10,518 nucleotides of DNA from Rodentolepis nana (lineage: Eukaryota > Platyhelminthes > Cestoda > Cyclophyllidea > Hymenolepididae), in contig UZAE01002043.1 of NCBI GenBank assembly GCA_900617975.1, positions 1-10,518 on the forward strand. The letters are read 5' to 3'. This document shows, piece by piece, positions 1-7,209 of the stretch (positions are counted from its first letter, which is position 1; every line of letters begins with the position of its first letter). The notes below the pieces were generated by a model that saw only the letters and a list, made by a program, of their open reading frames with translations, did not search any database and had not been told where the DNA came from. The translations under genes and the position numbers were made by a program.

Positions 1-326
1 TTTAGTTTCCAAATAAACTCTCTATTCAGAGAACGAAAATTGACGACTGAGGCTAGAACATAAATACGATGTAGTATCTCGGTTAGCTGGAATATCGGAA
101 TTTCTTATTTCAAGTAAACTGATTGGAATTCTCATCAAGGAATCCACGTCGCCCTACGTTTTCCTTCAAAAGGATTATGAAATTCAGCAAATATGTAAAT
201 TTTTTCAACAATTAAACAAAGACTTTGAGACAATCTTTACACTGTCCCTTTAATTGAAATTTTTTTTATCCTAGCGATAAAAATCGTCTTCTCAATACTA
301 AACTCTATTTTCTTATATATCTGAAA
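1..326. other. Left-edge non-coding stretch
   Basis: AT-rich sequence with stops in all frames and no convincing exon. It carries a T-run and generic TATA-like stretches near 300-322, just before the repeat copy begins. An upstream exon or promoter of the MATH-like gene could lie here or beyond the window, but nothing in the sequence singles one out. Confidence 0.5.
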
Positions 327-645
327 TGGGGTGTGCGATAGACTTACCTCCACGTGGTGCACCCTGGGCAACGAATATTCATACGGCAAAAAAGTCTATT
401 AACTGGCAGTTGACTTCTCACTTCAAACTACCATCACCCCACTGTATGTCATTTCATTTCACAGTACTCACCTTACCTTTGTTCTACCTTTGTGTCTGTC
501 TCTTACATCTTTGAAACACTATTCTGTTCCCCCCTCCTCTCGACTTTTTTCACTTTGATGTTCCTTCCCCTCTGTGAAGCCTGAAGTCAACTAAGGGCTA
601 ATGATAAATATCATAAAGCCTGGCATTTGATATAAATAAATATAT
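327..645 (+). repeat. Dispersed ~300-bp repeat, copy 1
   Basis: This copy starts at TGGGGTGTGCGAT and runs through the palindrome CCACGTGG (350-357), a CATACGGCAAAAAAGTCTAT block, a pyrimidine-rich middle, and a GTGAAGCCTGAAGTCAAC block, to an AT-rich end (ATAAATAAATA). Most of it realigns, in the same orientation, with 10075-10372, and its front part realigns with the right edge of the window. The short open frame inside it is not kept intact between copies, so it is probably not coding. It lies about 150-200 bp upstream of the MATH-like gene. The class is unknown: a SINE-like element, a solo terminal repeat and a short non-autonomous retroelement are all possible. No target-site duplication could be recognised. 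Confidence 0.8.
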
Positions 646-777
646 ATCTGAAATAAAAAATGTCAATTTTATAATAAAACCCATTTCTTTCCTCTGTCTT
701 TTTCCTTGTACACTGTTTAAACCATGTCAAATTACTGATTCTAGGTCCTTAAAAAACCAATAAATAGATAGTTATTT
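646..777. other. 5' flank of the MATH-like gene
   Basis: AT-rich spacer between repeat copy 1 and the gene. It contains AATAAA-type and AT-rich tracts but no clear TATA box or initiator. If the coding exon is internal, the acceptor candidate is the weak GGCAG ending at 788. If the gene starts here, this is 5' UTR or promoter. Confidence 0.3.
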
Positions 778-791
778 ATGATTGGCAGACA

Positions 792-803
792 CATTGGCCA
801 ATG
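792..803. promoter_or_regulatory. 12-bp perfect palindrome with paired CCAAT motifs
   Basis: CATTGGCCAATG is its own reverse complement and has CCAAT on each strand, the core recognised by NF-Y. Its last three bases are the ATG at 801-803. It could be a promoter element if transcription starts downstream, or merely the sequence around a start codon. A chance occurrence cannot be excluded. Confidence 0.25.
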
Positions 804-899
804 GCGGAGAAGCTCAGGAGAGAGACTTTGGTTGCAGTGGAAGCATTATTCAAAACATGCTTAATTTTTCGTCGCGAAATTACACAAAAGCCCCATTAA
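801..899 (+). other. Short overlapping frame, possible true N-terminus or uORF
   Basis: This frame opens at the first ATG with G at +4 and ends at TAA 897-899 (32 codons). Its peptide begins MAEKLRRETLVAVEALFK, which looks like an amphipathic helix and reads more like a real N-terminus than the MATH frame over the same bases. The MATH frame here is TTG-initiated and immediately preceded by TGA (779-781). One extra base in the A4-G-C4 run at 886-894 would place this helix in frame with the MATH region. As the sequence stands it would act as an upstream overlapping ORF to the ATG at 857. A second ATG at 778 gives another 28-codon frame ending at 864. Confidence 0.35.
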
Positions 900-2218
900 T
901 AAGAAGCTCATTTTCACCGGAAACAGATTCCTTTATCATTAGTTTTCTAATTCCTTCAAATATAGTACGTGGATTTGTAAAAGTTGTTGACTCTGTTCAG
1001 TTTCCCTACCTTGGCAAGAGATGGAAGTTAAGATTAATGCGCACCAAAATGCACATTGGAGCATTTTTGTTTCTTTTTCTCTCAAACCCTTTTACAAGAA
1101 TGGAAATATATCTAGATATGTCCCTTACAATTTTAAATAGGGAACACTTCAGTAAAAACCAGCAATACGAAGAACGACAGGTGATATTTTGTCGGGATAC
1201 ACATCAACATGGATCAAAAACTCTCATCGAATTGTCCGATCTCACTGGAGGTAAATTTCTGGCAGATGATCATACCTTTCTACTTGAGTTGGAAATTTCG
1301 CATCCCAAAGTCAATATCTATGTTCAGTTAACTAGCACATCGGAACTAGTTCATTTTCTGTCCAATACTTATGTTGATCACTATAACGATGAGAATTCAA
1401 ATCATGGTCCCATTTTGTTCGAGTCAAATGCATTTAACGCAGGAGGGGAAACATGGAGACTAGGCATTGCTATGTCTCAGGCAAGCATTTTCGGACCTGA
1501 ATACGAGGGGAATGCCAAAGTCAGTATTTATGTATTTCGTCGAAGAAGCAAGAATAATCGATTCGAACGGAATATTTCGTCTCTAGAATTCTCTTGTGAA
1601 ATTGACTCACGTACATCTCATCGCAGAATGCAATTTTTCATCGATCCGCGAACTGGAATGTCCACCATGGAGAACCTTGGTGAGCTGGAAGCTGATACTG
1701 TTGCCTGTTCTGTTCGAGAAGGAATCGCTGATTACATAGCCAAAAAAATGCCTTTCAAATATTTTAACCCCATTTTAGAAATTAAATTGAATTCTCTACG
1801 CATTAGGAAGTTCATTCAAAGGAAATTAGTGCTTCTCAGTCCCGAATCGCATTTATACTTTTCTACAATACGTTTTGATCCTCTAAGTACCCGGTGGAAT
1901 CTATTCGCATTCCAAGAGGGACGCTCTCTGAGCTGTGGGTTACGGCTTGAAGAAGATGAAAAGAAGAAATTTCTAAACGATAACACAGTGGATATTCTCT
2001 GGTGGAGTGTGCATTTGAGAAACGGAAGCATTAAAAAGGACGATATACTGCAAAATGAAGCCAAGGTTGCGCTAAGTATAGCAACGCGTTTTCAACAACT
2101 TCACAGGAAGGAAGTGAGCATGGATTCATTAAATTCCCTAGTTGATGAAAATATTCTCCCAGAAATCCTGTCTCCATCCCAATGCCTTATTCACTACCCG
2201 GAAGACGTGAAAACTTCA
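857..2218 (+). CDS. Tandem MATH/TRAF-like domain protein, long first coding exon
   Basis: The frame is open from 782 (stop TGA at 779-781). The ATG at 857 is the first in-frame methionine and is taken as residue 1, but an upstream exon or a frameshifted start at 801 is possible. Three diverged MATH-like repeats are visible. The first (about residues 25-150) has the conserved Trp at 56 (GKRWKLRL) and ends with FLADDHTF (134-141) and LLELEIS, the usual MATH 'fl.dD..l.lel.i' finish. The second (about 151-312) has FNAGGETWRLGI around Trp200 and ends ILEIKLN. The third begins FDPLSTRWNLF around Trp347. MATH domains bind peptide motifs in partner proteins, commonly in ubiquitin or receptor-adaptor pathways. 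No RING, BTB or USP domain is seen, so the role is unknown. The exon most likely ends at TCA|GTAAGT in phase 0 and joins 4774. If unspliced, the frame runs on for 11 codons to TAA 2252-2254. Confidence 0.75.
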
Positions 2219-2328
2219 GTAAGTAAACTCACAGCTACCGATAAGAATAACTAAAGAGCATTCATCGTTCAATACTGACACGAGAGTTTTACTCTTATAG
2301 CCATTCTAAAAGTGGGCAATTAGCTAAT

Positions 2329-2334
2329 AATAAA
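2329..2334 (+). terminator. Possible intronic polyadenylation signal
   Basis: AATAAA lies about 75 bases after the TAA that closes the unspliced reading frame, and a second AATAAA lies at 2457-2462. Together they could make a short isoform that reads through the donor at 2219 and ends with VSKLTATDKNN. AATAAA is frequent in AT-rich DNA, so this is only suggestive. Confidence 0.3.
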
Positions 2335-3527
2335 AACTTCCAAACTGTTCCATAATATTCTATTGAGTAAAATGATTTCAATAATCAATATAACTATTCC
2401 CCTTTAATTTTAAATTGGGATACAATGCCTATGAAGTTTCAGGTGGTGGCATCTGGAATAAATATTGTGAAATATCTTTGAGAAACTAAGAATGGAACAA
2501 CTTATTGGTTGGCAAATCCACGTTACACAATTTAATGAGAATGTTTCATTTAGTCTTTCTTCATAAGAAATTTCCAGGTAAGATTTGACCTTCTACCCCA
2601 AGGATTTTTCAATAGCGACCAACGCAGTTTTGTAAAACTTGTTTAGTCTGGGTTGTATTACATGTCGATAATTCTAATCCAAAATTATTGTCTTGGTTCA
2701 TTTCGAAACTCTGTCGATTATACTAACACACTTAAGATGTCAAGAGAAAGTAATTAAAATTTCAATCGTATCTTTAATTTTTGCTAAATTTTAAGACAAT
2801 TTTGTTTTTTTTCCGTTATCTTGAATATTAAATACAATGTTTGAACAGATAACCATTTTCTAGCCACACAGCAGCAGAGATAGAAAAGATTACTGATATG
2901 TAGACAACAATAAATCATTTAAATATCTGTGTAAAGAAAATGTGAACTCTTTCGATCGGTGCTCACTGAAATGAAATTTTAATATGTGGATAATTTTTTG
3001 ATTCGCTCCAATGCATATTTTGACCCTATGGAGGAATTTTAGTGGATATTAATAAGATAATTAATGAACGTGTCTTTGTCCATTTTAGCGTTTCAAGTAC
3101 GTTTTTCAGTCACGTACATTCATTAAGTTAGTAATTTATTTTGCCAATACTTGAACTATAAAACGAAGTTAACGGAATAAGTGGTAAATAGCAAAACTGT
3201 GCTTGGAAATATCGACAAAGTCATTGGTTCTTCGCTTCAAAATACATATCATTTATTAAGATGAACTTAAGTCACGTAGTAAGAAAAATTAGAACCAAAT
3301 CTTAGCACCGCATGAATCAGTGCAATTCATTTGGATCTTTCATATATCGGGACAACCGATCGCCAGCTGATTATTGCCAACTTTGTCTTTAACCTCTTAC
3401 TTGTTCTATATTCACATTAGCGTTTTTGTTGGAAAATTATGCTAATATCCGTAAGTCTGTTGGATTCTGCTGAGAACATACTCTGGCTTCCTGTCAATGC
3501 CATTTAAATCAAAATTTAGAATGCCTG

Positions 3528-3662
3528 ATGTCAATCCCTAAATACGAAGCATCGAGGGTTCATGAAGACGTCCTTACACGCACGTCCTTAATTTCGCAAA
3601 TACTTGAACAAAACCAACGAATTCATACAGCAAACGAACTGCCCTTCGTAAAACCTAGATAA
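3528..3662 (+). CDS. Doubtful 44-codon open frame inside intron 1
   Basis: It begins ATG TCA ATC and ends TAA at 3660-3662. The peptide starts MSIPKYEASRVHEDVLTRTS and is followed by a Gln/Asn-rich helix-like part. Composition is less AT-biased than the surrounding intron and the residues look protein-like. The frame is open upstream to about 3468 without another ATG. An acceptor-like AATTTAG precedes it (ending 3519), but its phase does not match the donor at 2219, so it is not an exon of the host gene in that configuration. No family recognised. Chance open frames of this size are expected in 10 kb. Confidence 0.15.
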   Translation: MSIPKYEASRVHEDVLTRTSLISQILEQNQRIHTANELPFVKPR

Positions 3663-4773
3663 TTGTTATCTTAGACGATTCAGCTTCCATTAATTTAATG
3701 ATTTTCAAAATGGGCATGGTTTTCTATGTATTTGAATATTACTATTCTTTACAGACCACAGACAACGGTGTCCTGATCTGTCTATACGTTTAATGTCTGT
3801 GTCCTTTTAGCATTGAACTCTTCGACATCTGATCCTAACGACTAGAAATTTCATTTGTACATTAACCTTACCACAATAATGGAAGTTGAGTTACGGTTTC
3901 TAAGATAATGTTTTTAGACAATTCATTAGCACACTATTTGACTGATGTTGAAAATATTAAATAGGCTTTATTTGAAAAGTTTAAAAGAGAACAGATTTCA
4001 GCCTACTTACTCTTTAAGATCAATTGAATGAGCTAAGTCGCATGTGAACCTTCAATACTAGTCATGACATACGTTCAAAACAAGTCCTTCATCCTTTTAC
4101 TGAAAAAGCGTTTCACCATCCTTCCCCCTCATGAAGCTGACCCTAAGCATTCACTTTTACGTTAAATTGATCCAACTTGGCAAGTAAGCTTCGTAGAATA
4201 GCATAAATTCTCCTTCTGCGTGAAATCAGCTACAAGCTAAAGGGCCTTTAAAATTACCACTCGCACTTGAAATGGGAAAACGTTAACATGCAACCTTTTA
4301 AATTGTTGTGAGCTCCGATAACATATAAATTTCTGGGTTGCAGAGAGCGTATCGTGCGTTTTCAAGCACATCTTCCAGATTCAAATCCGTCCATCGAAAT
4401 GGAGAGTTATTAGCCCAGATGAAATGAATTTTTTAATCAAATAATGCCATTTGAAGTTGGATATCAGACATTTTAATACAATCTTTTAATGAGTTGAGAA
4501 TAATTGACATAAAAAACGACATTCTTTGTTCTCATCAAAGTATTACTAAAGTATATTTGAAAGCATTGAAATACTTAATTTAGTTATTATCCAAGAAATT
4601 CTCTAAAGCTGGAACAGAATAAAAGGAATATATGATTTAGAATCACCAGATAAGGTGGAGTAATGTTCGTCTTATTTTTCAACTTCTCACCCCTTTAGGA
4701 GCCCTTATATGTTGTAAACCTTTTTATCTTACTCCAAAAATAATTATTCTAATTTAAAAACAATTTACTTTAG

Positions 4774-4892
4774 GGGAGTGTACTTGCAACTAAGGTGGAT
4801 GCAATATTTGAATTTCATGCAGAATTCAAATTAAAAGGGGACCACTTTTGTTTCGTCGATGTTTTGGCTCACATTCATATGCACCAAATGAG
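4774..4892 (+). CDS. MATH-like gene, second exon
   Basis: This 119-bp exon is bounded by a strong acceptor (TTTACTTTAG) and the donor GAG|GTAAGC. Entered in phase 0 it is fully open and encodes residues 455-493 plus two bases of codon 494, starting GSVLATKVDAIFEFHAEFKL. The IFEFHAEF strand (465-472) resembles the strands that close the first and second MATH-like repeats (LLELEIS, ILEIKLN), so it plausibly closes the third repeat. That agreement, with the exact phase match on both sides, is the main support for joining it to the long exon. No other frame of this segment fits both splice sites as well. Confidence 0.7.
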
Positions 4893-4953
4893 GTAAGCAA
4901 AAATATAAAAATTTGAATTTTATTTTTATACATATTAATTATATTGTCTTTAG
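4893..4953 (+). other. Intron 2 of the MATH-like gene (61 bp)
   Basis: GTAAGC donor, AT-rich body, and acceptor TATTGTCTTTAG. It splits codon 494 (AG|A, Arg) after its second base. Its small size contrasts with the 2.5 kb intron 1. Confidence 0.7.
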
Positions 4954-5125
4954 AAGCACTATATCTGTAATCCATAAATATTCCAAAAAACGAAAGAAGT
5001 TTGACTTTCAAATTTATGAAATTAATGCTTTTTTATTTTTATTATTCAGACGAGAGTTAGAGTTTCTAAGAAGAGAAAACGCGAACTTGAAGACTCAGAT
5101 GAAGAACAAGGGGACACTTCGTTGA
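4954..5125 (+). CDS. MATH-like gene, last exon: basic tail and zipper-like helix
   Basis: This exon continues the frame from codon 494 and ends at TGA 5123-5125, giving a 550-aa protein. It encodes a short hydrophobic strand (ISVI), then the basic cluster KKRKK (505-509), which resembles a monopartite nuclear localisation signal. A 17-residue hydrophobic insert (510-526) follows. The end is a charged helix with a heptad pattern Leu529-Leu532-Asn536-Leu539-Met543, like a short leucine zipper with Asn at an 'a' position. The 17-residue insert coincides exactly with a 51-bp candidate intron (4999-5049). If that is removed, KKRKK joins directly to RELEFLRRENANL and the protein is 533 aa. The function is inferred only from composition: possible nuclear targeting and self-association. 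Confidence 0.7.
4999..5049 (+). other. Candidate optional 51-bp mini-intron
   Basis: It starts GAA|GTTTGA, a weak donor, and ends with a strong T-rich tract and acceptor TTATTATTCAG. The length is 17 codons with no stop, so splicing or retention both keep the frame. Retention adds a hydrophobic FDFQIYEINAFLFLLF stretch. Removal gives a continuous basic and zipper-like tail. The acceptor side argues for an intron, the donor side against. Confidence 0.4.
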
Positions 5126-5242
5126 ATATCAAATGACTCTTTTTCTTAGATTTCTGAACAAACAACAGGATTTACAGTCTTGACTGGTTTTACTTTTAAT
5201 TTATGTATTTGGTAAATAGTGCAAATCATTTATGGTGAGCTG

Positions 5243-5248
5243 ATTAAA
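5243..5248 (+). terminator. Probable polyadenylation signal of the MATH-like gene
   Basis: ATTAAA, the commonest variant of AATAAA, lies about 118 bases after the stop codon and is followed by a GT/T-rich stretch (TTGTAAACATTGGTATTG). No canonical AATAAA occurs closer; the next noted is at 6018-6023. Confidence 0.4.
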
Positions 5249-7168
5249 AATCGATTTGACTTGTAAACATTGGTATTGATTTATTTCCATCCAACAAAAA
5301 TGACATTGTGAGAGGACCGAAAATTCAGTAATACAGTAATTAATAGGCGAAATTAGATCAAACCTAACTGGGTCGCGTTATCGCTACCAGTGTCCTTTTA
5401 ACGTGAAAATTGTCAATCTAAATGATTCCGCTGTACGAAATGAGTAATTTTAATCAATACTTTTTGTTAATAGATAGTACCATTAAGTACAATCTAATTT
5501 TACGGAGATATTATCTGTTATAGAAACAACGATATTATAATGAACAAATCATGCATATTCTATGCACTCACTGTTAAATGCACAAAATATGACTTATTAT
5601 TATGCAGGATTGAGGATAGCATTTGCCTTGAAATTTAAGAGTACGATTTCAATTAAACCCAAATCGCCTCTTTTTCCTTCTCATTCATTGTTCATAATCT
5701 ACATTTTTGTTAAAAGCTTTGTACATTTTAGATAGCGCTGGAATTTATAGTAGTTGTAAACCATTGAGGTACCTTATTTTTGGTCTTTCGCTCTTTTAAA
5801 ATTTGCGGGTATGTTTTACAAGTCACGTGAAGGGATTATATTTTGTTAACACTTATCTATTTAGTCGCTTCGCAATGGTTTTCAACCAGTTTTAAACTTT
5901 CAAGAACTCTAATTTGTTTAAAAGCAAATATTTCCAACTAGTTATTTTGTTTCACACTATAATTGTAAACAAAATGTCTTGTCTTATTTTAAGGTTTCAG
6001 CACCCTTTGGAGGGGTTAATAAAGGACGTTGAACTATTGATTTTAAAATTTTGAAGATTTATTTAACATTAGATTATAACTTGTTTCATGGTTTATCTAC
6101 TTTAACTAAATTTTATCTCAATTCTACCAGGATTTAAACGAATTGTCATCAAGGCCAGTTTATTCATTTCTTCTTAATATCTAAGTTGAATTCCTCAAAT
6201 AGGCGTTTCAGTTGAGCAATGCACATTTTTTAGGATTTAGTTTATTCAATAAGCCCTTTTCACCACACGAAAAATTCTACTTAATCAGAATTTTGATTGA
6301 AATTTAATGTCTTCTTCAACGTTAGAGATTAATATGATTAATTTTAATACTTGTAACGCAATAAATATTACTAACCCACAGTTAGAATACAAAGTATTTA
6401 TTTAGTTGGGATCACAAAAAACGTAGTAATTTATTTTCAACAGGTCATTTTCATTAAGCATTTATTGGTAAGAAAGAACGTGACCATATAAAAGTATAAT
6501 TTGGTATCCTGTTATTCCCCATCATTATTTTAGTTTGTATTTCAATCTATTTTGGCGGAGGTTTAAATATAGGCGTGGAGAGGTGAATCATGGAAACCCT
6601 AAACAGATGCGGCCTGTTATATTCAAAGTAGAACATGTTATGTTTATTCTACTAGAAGATTCGCTGAATACCTCCTACATTAACATCGGTGATGTCATTC
6701 AAAGAATCATGTTCTTTAATATAACATAAATTTATTCAAAATTTGTTAATAAATCGATATAATAAAGTCAGAAAAATATTTTAACGAGAGTAATTAAGGT
6801 ATTTTGATTGAGAAATTCTAAATTTCCCTATTTGTTTTAGCTTTCAAATTACAACTTTTGCTGAAGCAATTTTCAAAATACTTAAATTTTTATGTACATA
6901 TATTTTTTATTTCTGAAAAGAATGACAAAAACAACGTATGTAACGTCCTATTTTGAACTCATATTGAAATATGAAATAACATCTTTTCGCAGTGGGGAAC
7001 AGCCATATAAAATTAGTTTGATTTTCTTTCCTTCTATCAATTCATATTTCGTAGCTTAAACAAACGTCATAGAATTATTAAATACGTCTTATAAGGAATG
7101 AATAATTTTTCAAGGATGAAAGTATAAATCCTCATTCATAAAATTTAATGGAATAATCAATTACCTCC

Positions 7169-7209
<41 letters not shown>

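Larger units (their letters stand above)
2219..4773 (+). other. Intron 1 of the MATH-like gene (2555 bp)
   Basis: The donor GTAAGTA at 2219 follows TCA. The acceptor is CAATTTACTTTAG ending at 4773, with a pyrimidine-rich tract. Both sides are phase 0. The intron is AT-rich and stop-rich. It contains AATAAA signals near its 5' end and a 44-codon open frame at 3528-3662 that is not in a compatible phase to be an extra exon. I see no transposon or RNA gene in it. Confidence 0.65.

Noticed and set aside
326..514. 62-codon open frame in repeat copy 1
   Set aside because: The same frame is broken in copy 2 by the deletion and small insertions, so the repeat shows no preserved coding frame.
782..856. 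N-terminal extension of the MATH frame back to a TTG
   Set aside because: TTG is an unlikely start in a eukaryote and a TGA sits immediately before it. The 25 residues look less protein-like than the overlapping frame from 801. It would count only if an exon is spliced in at about 789.
1816..2064. 82-codon open frame on the - strand
   Set aside because: It lies wholly inside the long MATH-like exon and has a serine/phenylalanine-rich low-complexity look, as expected from antisense of coding sequence.
4826..5011. 61-codon open frame on the - strand
   Set aside because: It is antisense to the second and third exons and the AT-rich intron between them. The + strand reading explains the same bases with matched splice sites.
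6484..6729. 81-codon open stretch, preceded by an acceptor-like ATTATTTTAG
   Set aside because: No ATG near its start, no recognisable family and no clear partner exon. Open frames of this length are expected by chance in 10 kb read in six frames. It remains the first place to look if transcripts are found here.
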